NCBI GenBank assembly: GCA_946478965.1
Contig: CAMLDQ010000023.1
Coordinates: 1 to 28,568, forward strand
Direction: 5' to 3'
Length of the DNA stretch: 28,568 nt
Source: an uncultured Methylobacillus sp.
GTDB lineage: Bacteria; Pseudomonadota; Gammaproteobacteria; Burkholderiales; Methylophilaceae
The first letter of the stretch is position 1. Each line of letters opens with the position of its first letter. A model generated the notes under the pieces. The model was not told the origin of the DNA. It made no database searches and worked only from the letters and a program-made list of their open reading frames with translations. Shown here in pieces: positions 16,573-26,983 of the stretch. The position numbers were made by a program, and so were the translations under genes.

Positions 16573-19500
16573 ATGAAATCGCCCGTCAGATTTCTTCCAT
16601 TGGCCGTGGCCCTTCTGGTGGGCATGCTGTCCCTGCTCGTGCTGACCGTACTGGACAAGCGCGAACAGGCGATGCTGGAGCAGGAGCAGCGCCTGCAGGT
16701 GGCGCAGCAGTTGTCTGCCGTGCGCGCCAGGCTGGAAGGTACGCTCAATGCCGCAGTCGCTTCCGCGCGCGGTATGGCCGGCGCATATCTGGCGCACCCT
16801 GGGTTCAGCAAGGCCGAATTCGATGTGCTGGCGGAAAGCCTGATGCGCCATAACCCGGCGATTCGCAACTTTGCCCTGGTCAAGGGGACGGTTATCGTCG
16901 ATGCCTATCCTGAAGCGGCCAATCGCTCGGTGATCGGGGTGGATTACCGCAAGCTTCCGGATCAGTGGCCGGCCTACAAGCACATGATGGAAACCGGGCA
17001 GGCGACGGTGGCTGGGCCGGTCAAGCTTATCCAGGGCGAGGTCAGCATCATTGTGCGAACCCCCATAATGCAGCCGGCAACGCGGAATTATATTGGCGCG
17101 ATTGCGATGCCCATTCACCTGGAGCGATTGTTCAATAGTTCCGGCGTGGGCGAACTGCATGAAATGATGGATCTGGGACTGCGGATCCGCCATGCGGATG
17201 GTCAGCGCGGAGATGCTTTTCTTGGCGATGCGAATGTTTTTCGTCACAATGCTTTGGTAGACCAGATCGAGTTGCCGGGTGGGGCCGTCACCTGGGAAAT
17301 TGCGGCCAGACCTCGTCAAGGCTGGCGCGGTGCGGATCCGGCGGCGCTGGAAATCCTGCGTGGCGTTGGCTTGGTCGCCTGTTTGCTGCTTGCGGCATTG
17401 TCCTATGGGTTGATGCAGTACATGCTGCTGCGCCGCGAAAATGAAATGCGGTTGCGCGAAAGCGAGGCGCACCTGGCGCAGCGCAACTATGCGCTGGGGG
17501 CGACATCGCAGGGCTTGATGATTGCGGATAGCGATAAGCGTATCACTTATGTGAACGGCGCCTGCCTCAAGTTGACCGGTTATTCCATGGATGAGCTTCT
17601 CGGGAGCTCCGCCAGCTTTTTGCAGGGAGCTGGCACCGACCCGAAGACGGTGGAAAGGATCGAGCAGGCATTGAATGCCATGCAGCCGTTCAGCGGCGAG
17701 GTTCTGAATTATCGCAAGGACGGAACGGCGTTCTGGAGCGATCTTTCGATCACCCCAATCTTCGATGGCAAGCAGCGCACGCTGCAGTATGTCTGCGTCC
17801 AGCGCGACGTCACCGAGCGCAAGCGCGATGAACAGATGCTGCGTTTCATGAACGATAGCCTGCTGCGCCAGAACCAGGTCCTGGCGCAGATCGCGGAAGG
17901 CCGCTCCCTCGCCAAGGTGCTGGAGACCCTGGTGCAGTTCACGGAACAGATGCTGCCAGGCGCCCTGTGTTCGGTGCTGCTGCTGGATGCGGATGGCATT
18001 CATCTCCGCCATGGCGCAGCCCCAAGCTTGCCCGATGCCTACAACCATGCGCTCGATGGCTTGCCCATCAGCGATGGGGCCGGTTCCTGCGGTACCGCAG
18101 CCGCTACCGGCCAGCGGGTCATTGTGGAAGATATCCGGCACCACCCCTATTGGCAGCCCTATTTGCATCTGGCGGACCTGGCCGGCGTCGCTTCCTGCTG
18201 GTCCGAGCCGATACTGGGGCAGTTCGGACAAGTGCTGGGCACGTTTGCGATCTATCATCGGGAGCCGAAATACCCGGATGAAAATGAGCTCAGGCTGATC
18301 GGGGAAACCATCCTGCTGGCGGCACTGGCCATCCAGCAGGTGCGCCTGATTGAGGAAACGCACATCGCGGCGATCGCCTTCGACGTGCAGGAAGGCATTG
18401 TTGTGACGGATGCCAACCAGACCATTTTGCGCGTCAACCAGGCGTTCACGCGCCTGACGGGTTATCAGCCGGAAGAAGTGGTCGGATCCCCGCTGGAGAA
18501 TTTCAACTCCGGCCGGCAGGACGAGCAGTTCTATCAGGAAATGCGGGAAACGCTGGCGCGCGATCATTACTGGCAAGGGGAAATCTGGAATCGGCGCAAA
18601 TCGGGCGAGGACTACCCGGAGTGGCTGACGGTGACGGTAGTGACGGACGACGCCGGCAGGATTACCCATTACATTGCCGCATTCTCGGATATCAGCGAAC
18701 TCAAGAACAGTGAAAAGGCCATTCACGAACTGGCCTTTTACGATCCCTTGACGCAGCTTCCCAACCGGCGGCTGTTGATGGACCGGTTGCAGCAAGGCGT
18801 CTCGTCAGTCGGCCGCAAAGCCACGCACAGTGCTTTGCTGTTCATCGACCTCGACGATTTCAAGATGCTCAACGATACCAAAGGTCATGATCTGGGCGAC
18901 CGCCTGCTGGTGGAAGTGGCGCAACGGCTCAAGGCCGGCGTGCGCGAGTGCGATACGGTCGCCCGCTTCGGCGGCGACGAATTCATCGTGATCCTGGAGG
19001 ATCTGAACGAGCACGCCGAGCATGCCGCCGGCCAGGCCGAGGCCGTGGCGAGAAAGCTGCTGCAGGCACTGGCCGAGCCGTTTGCGCTCGGTGAAGGGAT
19101 GTTATTCCAGAATACTGCCAGTATCGGCATCAGCATCTTCCATGGCCTGGATATCCAGGCAGACGAACTGCTGAAGCGCGCCGATATGGCGATGTACCAG
19201 GCCAAGCAGTCCGGCCGCAACACCCTGCGGTTTTTCGACCCCGCCATGCAGCGGGCGATCGAGGAGCGCATGAACATGGATGCGGATATGCGGCAGGCGC
19301 TCGCGCAGCAGCAGTTCCGCCTCTATTATCAGCCGCAGGTCTATCACACCGGCGTCGTACTTGGGGCGGAGGTGCTGTTGCGTTGGGCGCACCCGCAGCG
19401 CGGCATGATTTCTCCGCTGGAATTCATTTCGCTGGCGGAAGAGAGTGGAATGATACTTGCCATCGGCCGGTGGGTGCTGGAGAGCGCATGTCGCCAGCTC

Positions 19501-20037
19501 AAGCTATGGGAGTCCAGCATCGACACGCGTTATCTGCGGCTTTCGGCCAATGTCAGCGCGCGGCAGTTCCGGCAGCCGGATTTCGTCGCGCAGGTGCGGC
19601 AGCTGCTGGAGCAGACCGAGGCCAATCCCGACATGTTGATGCTGGAATTGACGGAAAGTCTCCTGCTCGATGATTTGGACGATACGATTGCCAAGATGCG
19701 CGAGCTCAGGGGCTTGGGTGTGCGGTTCTCCCTGGACGATTTCGGCACCGGTTATTCGTCGCTTTCCTACCTGACCCGGTTACCGCTGGACGAACTCAAG
19801 ATCGACCGTGCTTTCGTGCAGAATGTCGGCAATACGGCGAGTGACGACGCCATTGTGCAGACCATCGTCGCGATGGCGAACACCCTGGGCATGGAAGTCA
19901 TTGCCGAAGGGGTGGAAACAACAGAGCAGCGCGGCTATCTGCTGGCGATTGGCTGCCCGTTGTTCCAGGGCTATTACTACGGCAAGCCCATGCCGTTGGC
20001 GGACTTCGAGACGGCGTTGTACGCGTCTGTTACCTAG
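16573..20037 (+). CDS. Membrane GGDEF-EAL c-di-GMP enzyme with CHASE-like, PAS, GAF and PAS domains
   Basis: A 1154-residue inner-membrane sensor enzyme for cyclic di-GMP. Predicted order: TM helix (9-27), periplasmic CHASE-like sensor (about 66-245), second TM helix (261-283), PAS (about 302-415), GAF (440-590), PAS (595-710), GGDEF (715-885), EAL (900-1150). GGDEF is intact at 800-804 with an RECD inhibitory site before it. The EAL signature reads EVL (933-935), a common active variant. Later catalytic motifs are present ([41 protein letters not shown]). Both synthesis and breakdown are possible. The ATG at 16573 has GAGG about twelve bases upstream. Its last eight bases overlap the converging YaiI-type gene. 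Confidence 0.93.
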   Translation: MKSPVRFLPLAVALLVGMLSLLVLTVLDKREQAMLEQEQRLQVAQQLSAVRARLEGTLNAAVASARGMAGAYLAHPGFSKAEFDVLAESLMRHNPAIRNFALVKGTVIVDAYPEAANRSVIGVDYRKLPDQWPAYKHMMETGQATVAGPVKLIQGEVSIIVRTPIMQPATRNYIGAIAMPIHLERLFNSSGVGELHEMMDLGLRIRHADGQRGDAFLGDANVFRHNALVDQIELPGGAVTWEIAARPRQGWRGADPAALEILRGVGLVACLLLAALSYGLMQYMLLRRENEMRLRESEAHLAQRNYALGATSQGLMIADSDKRITYVNGACLKLTGYSMDELLGSSASFLQGAGTDPKTVERIEQALNAMQPFSGEVLNYRKDGTAFWSDLSITPIFDGKQRTLQYVCVQRDVTERKRDEQMLRFMNDSLLRQNQVLAQIAEGRSLAKVLETLVQFTEQMLPGALCSVLLLDADGIHLRHGAAPSLPDAYNHALDGLPISDGAGSCGTAAATGQRVIVEDIRHHPYWQPYLHLADLAGVASCWSEPILGQFGQVLGTFAIYHREPKYPDENELRLIGETILLAALAIQQVRLIEETHIAAIAFDVQEGIVVTDANQTILRVNQAFTRLTGYQPEEVVGSPLENFNSGRQDEQFYQEMRETLARDHYWQGEIWNRRKSGEDYPEWLTVTVVTDDAGRITHYIAAFSDISELKNSEKAIHELAFYDPLTQLPNRRLLMDRLQQGVSSVGRKATHSALLFIDLDDFKMLNDTKGHDLGDRLLVEVAQRLKAGVRECDTVARFGGDEFIVILEDLNEHAEHAAGQAEAVARKLLQALAEPFALGEGMLFQNTASIGISIFHGLDIQADELLKRADMAMYQAKQSGRNTLRFFDPAMQRAIEERMNMDADMRQALAQQQFRLYYQPQVYHTGVVLGAEVLLRWAHPQRGMISPLEFISLAEESGMILAIGRWVLESACRQLKLWESSIDTRYLRLSANVSARQFRQPDFVAQVRQLLEQTEANPDMLMLELTESLLLDDLDDTIAKMRELRGLGVRFSLDDFGTGYSSLSYLTRLPLDELKIDRAFVQNVGNTASDDAIVQTIVAMANTLGMEVIAEGVETTEQRGYLLAIGCPLFQGYYYGKPMPLADFETALYASVT

Positions 20038-20482
20038 GTGACAGACGCGCCAGGAAGCGGTCGAGCTGGGCCGCGAACGCCTGCCGGTCGGCTTGGCTGA
20101 ACGTTGACGGGCCGGAAATGTCCACGCCGCCGCCGCGCAGCTCTTCCATGAAATTGCGCATCGCCAGGCGCTCACGGATGTTGTCGGGCGTGTAGAACTC
20201 GCCGCGCGGGTTGAGTGCGAAGCCGCCGCGCTCAATCACCTGCGACGCCAGCGGAATATCGGCGGTAATCACCAGATCGCCCGGCTGCACTTCCTGTGCA
20301 ATGCGGTTATCCGCCACGTCGAACCCCGCCGGCACCTGCAGCGCGCGTATGAACGGCGAAGGCGGCACACGCAGCAGCTGGTTGGCGACCAGCGTCGTCA
20401 TGATTTGTGTCCGTTCCGCCGCGCGGAACAGGATGTCCTTGATCACGCCAGGGCAGGCGTCGGCATCGACCCAGATATGCAT
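20030..20482 (-). CDS. YaiI/YqxD family protein (UPF0178, DUF188)
   Basis: A 150-residue cytosolic protein of the widely conserved YaiI/YqxD family, whose function is not established; a PIN-like nuclease fold has been proposed for it. It opens with [15 protein letters not shown], and family motifs follow: [22 protein letters not shown] and [25 protein letters not shown]. Acidic residues D6, D8 and the ITADIPLA aspartate are candidate metal ligands. The length is standard. The start at 20482 matches the family start, with a weak Shine-Dalgarno. Its 3' end overlaps the stop of the preceding convergent gene by eight bases. Confidence 0.92.
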   Translation of the reverse strand: MHIWVDADACPGVIKDILFRAAERTQIMTTLVANQLLRVPPSPFIRALQVPAGFDVADNRIAQEVQPGDLVITADIPLASQVIERGGFALNPRGEFYTPDNIRERLAMRNFMEELRGGGVDISGPSTFSQADRQAFAAQLDRFLARLSPR

Positions 20483-20580
20483 GGGCTGGTTTATATCATT
20501 TCCGCAGGATAGCGTGATGTTTTTCTACCCCGTGGTCTTGCCGGCTGTGCTGTAATACCTTATCAAAAGAGAGATAAATC

Positions 20581-21537
20581 TTGCCTCAAATGACTGAAGC
20601 CAGCCCCATTTTCGTGTTGTCGCTCAACCCTGCCGTGGATTTGACCTACGAGGTGCCGGCGCTCAGGGAAAATCAAAAGGTTCACGCCCTGACCACGCGG
20701 TACGATCCGGGCGGCAACGGCGTCAATGTGGGACGCGCACTCAAAACCCTTGAGGCCAGCGCAAGGCACTATTACGTGATCGCGGGCGAGATCGGACGTT
20801 TTCTTGAACGGATGCTGGAAGCTCACCTCGAAAATATCCATTATGTGTATGCCGAGGGTGAAACCCGTATCAATTTCACCTTGCTGGACCGCAGCGGCCC
20901 GGGGCAATACGAGATCAGCGGCGTTGGGCCGATGCTGACGGCGGAATGCCTGATGGACATTGTGGGCGAATTCATCAACGCATGCGGTCAAGGGATAGGC
21001 GTGCTGACCGGGGCGGTGCCTCCGGGGGTGCCCGACGATATCTACGGGCTGCTTGCTGCGCGCATTCGTGAGCAAGGCGGGCGCGCAGTCGTGGATACGC
21101 ACGGATCGCTGCTTGAACATGCCTTGCAGGCGCATCCCTTCCTGATCAAACCCAATCTCTATGAGCTGGAGACATACTGCGGCAAGCCGCTTCCCAGCCT
21201 GGATGAAATCGTTGCCGAAGCCAGGCGCATACAGCGTGAAAGTGCCGATTATGTCTGCGTTTCACTCGGGGATAACGGTGCTGTCTTGGTCGGTCCTGAT
21301 GATGCCTTGTATGCCAGTGCGCCACCCGTATTGGTGAATTGCACTGTTGGGGCGGGGGACTCCATGGTGGCCGGCCTGGTGGCTGCCTTTGCGCGCGGAA
21401 AATCGGCGGAGGACGCGTTGAAGCTTGGCATTGCCTGCGGCAGCGCTACGGCACGACATCCTGGAACAGAGCTGTTTGTACGGGACGAGATTGATCCGCT
21501 GGTTGCAGAAATCGAAGTGAGATCCCTCGATCGCTAG
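20581..21537 (+). CDS. PfkB-family hexose-phosphate kinase (1-phosphofructokinase-like)
   Basis: A 318-residue ribokinase-fold sugar kinase of the 1-phosphofructokinase/PfkB/LacC group, transferring ATP phosphate to a sugar phosphate. The first signature YDPGGNGVNVGRAL lies at residues 41-54. The ATP-site signature VGAGDSMVAG lies at 256-265, with catalytic base D260. KPNLYELE (190-197) is also typical. Which sugar phosphate it uses (fructose-6-P, fructose-1-P or tagatose-6-P) cannot be decided, since no sugar-uptake genes adjoin it. The start is uncertain. TTG at 20581 has AGAGAG seven bases upstream, whereas ATG at 20590 is 16 bases from it; I keep the TTG. The gene is divergent from the YaiI gene and convergent with the EamA transporter. 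Confidence 0.88.
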   Translation: MPQMTEASPIFVLSLNPAVDLTYEVPALRENQKVHALTTRYDPGGNGVNVGRALKTLEASARHYYVIAGEIGRFLERMLEAHLENIHYVYAEGETRINFTLLDRSGPGQYEISGVGPMLTAECLMDIVGEFINACGQGIGVLTGAVPPGVPDDIYGLLAARIREQGGRAVVDTHGSLLEHALQAHPFLIKPNLYELETYCGKPLPSLDEIVAEARRIQRESADYVCVSLGDNGAVLVGPDDALYASAPPVLVNCTVGAGDSMVAGLVAAFARGKSAEDALKLGIACGSATARHPGTELFVRDEIDPLVAEIEVRSLDR

Positions 21538-21551
21538 GCAGCCGGGAGCAT

Positions 21552-21567
21552 GGCCCGATTCAGGGCC
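21552..21567. terminator. Weak hairpin between convergent genes
   Basis: GGCCC (21552-21556) and GGGCC (21563-21567) form a 5-bp GC stem with a 6-base loop between the kinase and transporter stop codons. It is followed on the plus strand by TGTTTC. This is a short and weak terminator candidate. Confidence 0.25.
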
Positions 21568-21598
21568 TGTTTCGGTAGGTTTCATCCGCCGGGAAATC

Positions 21599-22519
21599 CT
21601 AGCCGGCTTCTCGCCGGGTATTCATGCTGACGATGACTACGCCGGCCAGCACCAGCGCCGAACCGGCGATCTGCAGCAGCGAGATGTGCTCGCCCAGAAA
21701 AACATACGCCATGCCTATCGTGCTGACCGGACCGACGGAGCCGATCAGCGAGGCGCTGCCGGAGCCGATCCGGCGAATCGCATAGGACAGCAGGAATACC
21801 GGCAGTACCGTGGAAAAAATCGCCATCGCCAAAGCAAGGCCGTACACGCGTGCGGGCAGGTCGAGCGCCGCGAGCGGATGCGTCATGCCGAACTGCAATA
21901 CGCAGGCGGCGCTGGCGACGATCATCGCATAGGCGGTGAAGCGCGTCGTGCCGATGCGCCGGATCGCATGTCCCGCGCCGACGAGGTACAACGAGTAGGA
22001 CAGCGTGCTGAGGAAAACCAGCGTGGCGCCGAGCATGAGGCCTTTTTCACGCACGCCGACGTCGTGCAGGAACACCAGCGCGATGCCGGCATAGCTCAAC
22101 GCCATCGCGCCCAGGACCTTGCTCCCAATTGCGCACCGGTAGATTACGGCCGCCAGGATCACCGTCATGGTCGGGTAGAGGAACAGGATCAGCCGCTCCA
22201 GCCCGGCGGAGATGTATTGCAGCCCGAGGAAGTCGAGCAGGCTGGAAAGGTAGTAGCCGAGTAGGCCCAGGCCTATCACCAGCAGGCGGTCATGCTTGTC
22301 CAGCGGTTTCGCATGGCGATAGGAAGACCACACGGCGATGCCGATGAAGACCGGTACGGCGAACAGCATGCGCAGCGCCAGCAGGGTAACGGCATCGACC
22401 TGGCTCAGGTAGGCCAGCTTGACGAGGATGGCCTTGCCGGAAAAGCCGACGGCGGCCAGTAGCGCAAAAATGACGCCGAGGATGGCATCGCGCCGGATGT
22501 GCGGAGCATGGACGGACAT
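21599..22519 (-). CDS. EamA-family (drug/metabolite) transporter
   Basis: A 306-residue inner-membrane permease of the DMT superfamily with two EamA repeats and about ten hydrophobic helices. The first repeat runs from GVIFALLAAVGFSGKAILVKLAY. It contains YYLSSLLDFLGLQYISAGLERLILFLYPTMTVIL in outline. The second repeat begins around GLMLGATLVFLSTLSYSLYLVGA, and the protein ends GEHISLLQIAGSALVLAGVVIVS. The substrate is unknown; relatives export amino acids, nucleobases or small metabolites. The ATG at 22519 is the first in-frame start before the cytosolic N-terminus. It is preceded by a leader of about 178 bases with its own promoter and a hairpin, so it may be regulated post-initiation. Confidence 0.9.
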   Translation of the reverse strand: MSVHAPHIRRDAILGVIFALLAAVGFSGKAILVKLAYLSQVDAVTLLALRMLFAVPVFIGIAVWSSYRHAKPLDKHDRLLVIGLGLLGYYLSSLLDFLGLQYISAGLERLILFLYPTMTVILAAVIYRCAIGSKVLGAMALSYAGIALVFLHDVGVREKGLMLGATLVFLSTLSYSLYLVGAGHAIRRIGTTRFTAYAMIVASAACVLQFGMTHPLAALDLPARVYGLALAMAIFSTVLPVFLLSYAIRRIGSGSASLIGSVGPVSTIGMAYVFLGEHISLLQIAGSALVLAGVVIVSMNTRREAG

Positions 22520-22549
22520 GAATTCGACCCTTTAGTCAGTAGCGGCTGC

Positions 22550-22733
22550 GGGTCTGGACGGAGCAACGCGGTTCAGACCCGCGTGCCCGGTTAAACAGAA
22601 ATTCAGAACAGGATCGCGGCTTGGTCATGGGCGTATGCCCACAGCCACAGTCGTTTGGCGGGAAGCATGGGTAAGATGCGGCAATCCGGATTCATGGCCT
22701 GAGACTATACGTGGCTCACTTGCGGCCCGTCAA
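22550..22733 (-). promoter_or_regulatory. Promoter and hairpin leader of the EamA transporter gene
   Basis: On the minus strand, TTGACG (22728-22733), an 18-bp spacer and TATAGT (22704-22709) form a good sigma-70 promoter just beyond the recQ stop. Initiation near 22697 gives a leader of about 178 bases. It contains a 7-bp perfect stem, CAGACCC (22574-22580) and GGGTCTG (22550-22556), with a 17-base loop. A 30-codon reading frame (22695 to 22603) starting at the transcript's 5' end contains two Trp codons close together. Confidence 0.55.
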
Positions 22734-22743
22734 TGCCGCGCGT

Positions 22744-24564
22744 TCAAGCTGCGGAATCTTCCAGCACCTTGAGGAATTCATCGCCGTATTTCGCCAGCTT
22801 GGCCTGGCCGACTCCGCCGATGCGGCCCAGCGCGTCTATCGTCTGCGGGCGCTGGTTGAGGATTTCCAGCAGCGTGCTGTCGTGAAAGATGACATAAGGC
22901 GGCACGCCCTGGTCTTTCGCCAGCTCCAGGCGCTTGGCCTTGAGCGCCTGCCACAGCGGGTCGTCGCTGGCGCCGGCAAACGCCTCTTTGGCGCGCACCG
23001 CACGCTCGGCTTTGCTGGTACGGCGCTGCGGCTCCGGGTCTTGCCGCAGCCAGACTTCCTGCTGTCCTTTCAGTACCGGACGCGCGGCTTCGGTCAGGCG
23101 CAGACCGCCATAGCCTTCCATATCGGTTTGCAGCAGGCCGGCGGCGACCAACTGACGGAACACGCTGCCCCATTGCGCCTGGCTCAGGCTTTTACCGATG
23201 CCGTATGTCGAGAGGCTGTCATGGCCGAACTGGCGTATCTTGTCGGTGGGTTTGCCGAGCAGCACGTCAATCAGGTGGGCGACGCCGAAGCGCTGGCCGC
23301 TGCGGTAAACGCAGGAAAGCGCCATCTGTGCGGCCTGGGTGCCATCCCAGGTCTCCACCGGGGTGAGGCAGTTGTCGCACTGGCCGCAGTCGCCGGGATG
23401 TTCCTCGCCGAAGTAGCGCAGGATGGTCTGGTGGCGGCAGGCAGTGGACTCGCAGAAACCAAGCAGCGCGTCCAGCTTCTGCCGTTCCACGCGCTTGCGC
23501 TCTTCCGGCGCATCGCCGGCGTCCAGCATCTGGCGCATGCTGACCACATCGCCCAGGCCATACACCATCCAGGCGTCCGCGGGCAGGCCGTCGCGCCCGG
23601 CGCGGCCGGTCTCCTGGTAGTAGCCTTCCATGCTCTTGGGCAGGTCGAGGTGGGCGACGAAGCGCACGTTGGGTTTGTCGATGCCCATGCCGAAGGCCAC
23701 CGTCGCCACCATGATGACGCCTTCCTCGCGCAGGAAGCGGGTTTGATTGGCATTGCGCGTCGCGGCGTCCAGCCCGGCGTGGTAGGGCAGCGCATCCCAG
23801 CCGCGCGACTTCAGCCATGCGGCGGTTTCCTCCACCTTGCGGCGGGAGAGGCAGTAGACGATGCCGGCGCTATCGGGATGCTCGGCTTCCAGAAAGGCTT
23901 CGAGCTGGCTACGCGCGTTGGCTTTGTGCGCAATGCGGTATTTGATGTTGGGCCGGTCGAAGCTGGAGACGAACTGGCGTGCCTCCGTCAGCCCCAGCCG
24001 CTCGATGATTTCACTGCGCGTCGGCGCGTCGGCAGTGGCGGTGAGGGCGATGCGCGGCACCGCGGGGAAACGCTCGTGCAGCACAGTGAGCTGGCGGTAT
24101 TCCGGCCGGAAGTCGTGGCCCCACTGGGAAACGCAATGCGCTTCGTCGATGGCGAACAGGGCGAGGCCGACATGGTCCTGCACCTGTTCCAGCAATGCGA
24201 GAAAATTGGGCATCAGCAGCCGTTCCGGCGCGACATAGAGAATGTCCAGTTCGCCGCGCAGCATGCGGCCGGTGACGTCGCGCGCGGCGTCCGCATCCAG
24301 GCTGGAATTGAGGAAGGCTGCGCGTACGCCCAGTTGCAGCAGGGCATCGACCTGATCCTGCATCAGCGCGATCAGGGGTGAGACCACCAGCCCCACGCCG
24401 GGGCGCAGCAAAGAAGGAATCTGGTAACACAGTGACTTGCCGCCGCCGGTGGGCATCAGCACCAGCGCATCCCCGCCTGCCGCCACATGGCCGACGATGG
24501 CTTCCTGCGCGCCGCGGAAGGCGGTATAGCCGAAAATTTCGTTGAGGATACGCTTGGCCGGCAT
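22744..24564 (-). CDS. recQ: ATP-dependent DNA helicase RecQ
   Basis: A 606-residue 3'-5' DNA helicase acting in recombinational repair and fork processing. Walker A MPTGGGKS is at 37-44 and DEAH ([20 protein letters not shown]) at 140-143. Helicase C has [18 protein letters not shown] and [13 protein letters not shown] zinc site has four cysteines in [10 protein letters not shown]...CGQCDNC. A winged helix follows, and a C-terminal HRDC domain (about 525-600) ends the protein. The length matches E. coli RecQ (609). The ATG at 24564 begins [13 protein letters not shown], the normal RecQ start. A longer reading of 22 extra residues extends into the upstream gene and is rejected. The start overlaps the DUF1003 stop in TGATG, so translation is probably coupled. 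Confidence 0.96.
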   Translation of the reverse strand: MPAKRILNEIFGYTAFRGAQEAIVGHVAAGGDALVLMPTGGGKSLCYQIPSLLRPGVGLVVSPLIALMQDQVDALLQLGVRAAFLNSSLDADAARDVTGRMLRGELDILYVAPERLLMPNFLALLEQVQDHVGLALFAIDEAHCVSQWGHDFRPEYRQLTVLHERFPAVPRIALTATADAPTRSEIIERLGLTEARQFVSSFDRPNIKYRIAHKANARSQLEAFLEAEHPDSAGIVYCLSRRKVEETAAWLKSRGWDALPYHAGLDAATRNANQTRFLREEGVIMVATVAFGMGIDKPNVRFVAHLDLPKSMEGYYQETGRAGRDGLPADAWMVYGLGDVVSMRQMLDAGDAPEERKRVERQKLDALLGFCESTACRHQTILRYFGEEHPGDCGQCDNCLTPVETWDGTQAAQMALSCVYRSGQRFGVAHLIDVLLGKPTDKIRQFGHDSLSTYGIGKSLSQAQWGSVFRQLVAAGLLQTDMEGYGGLRLTEAARPVLKGQQEVWLRQDPEPQRRTSKAERAVRAKEAFAGASDDPLWQALKAKRLELAKDQGVPPYVIFHDSTLLEILNQRPQTIDALGRIGGVGQAKLAKYGDEFLKVLEDSAA

Positions 24565-25268
24565 CAATGCTTTTCGAGTTGGTCCAGCATCTGGATCTGT
24601 ACGCGCTGGATTTCCACCAGGCGCTCCCACTGGTGCGAAAGCAGGTGGTCGAGCTTTTCGTTGAGGTGGCGGATTTCCAGCTCGGCCTTCAGGTTGACCT
24701 GATAGTCGTGCTGCGAACGCAGGCGGTCGCGCGCCTCCTGCCGGTTCTGGCTCATCATGATGATGGGCGCCTGGATGGCGGCGAGACAGGAGAGCAGCAG
24801 GTTGAGCAGGATGTAGGGAAAGGGGTCCATCGGCTTGAAATACAGCACCAGCGAATTCATCACGATCCAGGCGGCCATGAACAGCGCAAAGCAGATGAGA
24901 AAGGTCCAGCTGCCGGCGAAATCCGCCATGCGGTCGGCCAACCGCTCGCCGAAGGTCCAGGCCTTGTCCGATTCCTCCTCGACGTTGGTCGCGATCAGCT
25001 CGTGCTCGCGCATGCTTTCCAGCACCTCGGTTTCCAGGGAGCTGAGCTCGCCGCGCTCGGATTCAAGCAGCGCCTGCACGTAATCCGCGCGGTAACGAGC
25101 CAGGTCCGGCCGGCAGATGTAGGATTCGGCCGACCAATCGGGATGGTCGCGCTGGATGCGTTCCGCAATGTTGTTCTGCACGACGGCGCCGCGGACCAAT
25201 TGCCGTTCAGGGAAGGGGCGGCCGCACACCGCGCAGGCATGCGGGAGATTCTGGGCCTTGATGCTCAT
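24564..25268 (-). CDS. DUF1003-domain membrane protein
   Basis: A 234-residue inner-membrane protein of unknown function. The N-terminus has a small possible zinc site (C12, C15 and C52 in [10 protein letters not shown] and YICRPDL). TM helices are predicted at about 119-142 and 149-172. The DUF1003 signature [21 protein letters not shown]...SQNRQ is plain. A long charged, probably coiled-coil tail follows (about 176-234). AAGGA lies at good spacing before the ATG at 25268. It is 54 bases downstream of rhlE, and its stop overlaps the recQ start by one base. A hairpin directly upstream overlaps the Shine-Dalgarno. The arrangement rhlE-DUF1003-recQ on one strand suggests co-transcription but not a shared function. 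Confidence 0.9.
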   Translation of the reverse strand: MSIKAQNLPHACAVCGRPFPERQLVRGAVVQNNIAERIQRDHPDWSAESYICRPDLARYRADYVQALLESERGELSSLETEVLESMREHELIATNVEEESDKAWTFGERLADRMADFAGSWTFLICFALFMAAWIVMNSLVLYFKPMDPFPYILLNLLLSCLAAIQAPIIMMSQNRQEARDRLRSQHDYQVNLKAELEIRHLNEKLDHLLSHQWERLVEIQRVQIQMLDQLEKH

Positions 25269-25276
25269 CGGGTGTC

Positions 25277-25309
25277 CTTTCCGCCCGGGAATATCTTCCG
25301 GGCAGAAAG
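25277..25309 (-). promoter_or_regulatory. Hairpin between rhlE and the DUF1003 gene, overlapping its ribosome-binding site
   Basis: Arms 25277-25288 and 25298-25309 pair at 11 of 12 positions (CTTTC with GAAAG, GCCCGG with CCGGGC, one C/A mismatch) around a 9-base loop. On the minus-strand transcript the downstream arm ends in GGAAAG, part of the DUF1003 Shine-Dalgarno GGAAAGGA. There is no T-run after the stem. It may dampen read-through or translation. Confidence 0.45.
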
Positions 25310-25322
25310 TATCTTAGCAGGC

Positions 25323-26756
<1,434 letters not shown>

Positions 26757-26793
26757 AGTTAAAGCTCCTGCGACAGCCAGTCCCGTGGGGGAC

Positions 26794-26862
26794 ACCAATC
26801 GAGGCGGGCGAAACCAAAGGGCCGAAAGGCCGGTGAATAAACGGACCGGTACGCAGATTGGT
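26794..26862 (-). promoter_or_regulatory. Structured 5' leader of rhlE
   Basis: In the minus-strand transcript, ACCAATC (26856-26862) and GATTGGT (26794-26800) form a perfect 7-bp closing helix. The interior can fold into smaller stems: CCGGT with ACCGG, and a GGCC/GGCC stem with a TTTC loop around 26820-26830. The whole lies between the promoter and the TTG start. Autoregulation or cold-linked control is inference. Confidence 0.4.
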
Positions 26863-26882
26863 AGTGCGCACGGAAGTCGCGC

Positions 26883-26910
26883 ATTATACGCGGCCTGCCG
26901 CGCGGTACAA
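26883..26910 (-). promoter_or_regulatory. Sigma-70 promoter for rhlE
   Basis: On the minus strand a perfect -10 TATAAT (26883-26888) is preceded after 16 bp by TTGTAC (26905-26910). Shifting the -35 by one base gives a 17-bp spacer. Transcription would start near 26876, about 120 bases before the rhlE start codon. Confidence 0.7.
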
Positions 26911-26921
26911 GACAATTTCGC

Positions 26922-26949
26922 GCCGCCATTGAAAATGGCCGGTGGCGGC
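26922..26949 (+). repeat. Two mutually exclusive hairpins upstream of trxC
   Basis: GCCGCCA (26922-26928) is a perfect complement of TGGCGGC (26943-26949). CCATT (26926-26930) is a perfect complement of AATGG (26934-26938) around a GAA loop. The stems share CCA, so only one can form. They lie 35 bases before the trxC ATG. Confidence 0.35.
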
Positions 26950-26983
26950 CTCATCTTGAATGAAACCCGTTCAGGAGATTTTC

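Noticed and set aside
15841..18795. A 984-codon open frame on the minus strand, antisense to the plus-strand GGDEF-EAL gene
   Set aside because: Its translation has no recognisable domain and is a composition shadow. The plus-strand frame shows clear CHASE-like, PAS, GAF, GGDEF and EAL motifs, and the left end overlaps the pseudouridine synthase in another frame.
22711..24381. A 556-codon open frame on the plus strand opposite recQ
   Set aside because: The opposite strand encodes an unmistakable RecQ; the antisense product has no domain signature.
24565..24630. N-terminal extension of RecQ by 22 residues
   Set aside because: It overlaps the DUF1003 coding sequence and does not resemble RecQ; the ATG at 24564 gives the normal start and a coupled TGATG junction.
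26757..26954. N-terminal extension of RhlE by 66 residues to an upstream ATG
   Set aside because: The extra residues are unlike any RhlE, the extension runs through the predicted promoter, and the TTG at 26756 has a good Shine-Dalgarno and the family-typical start.
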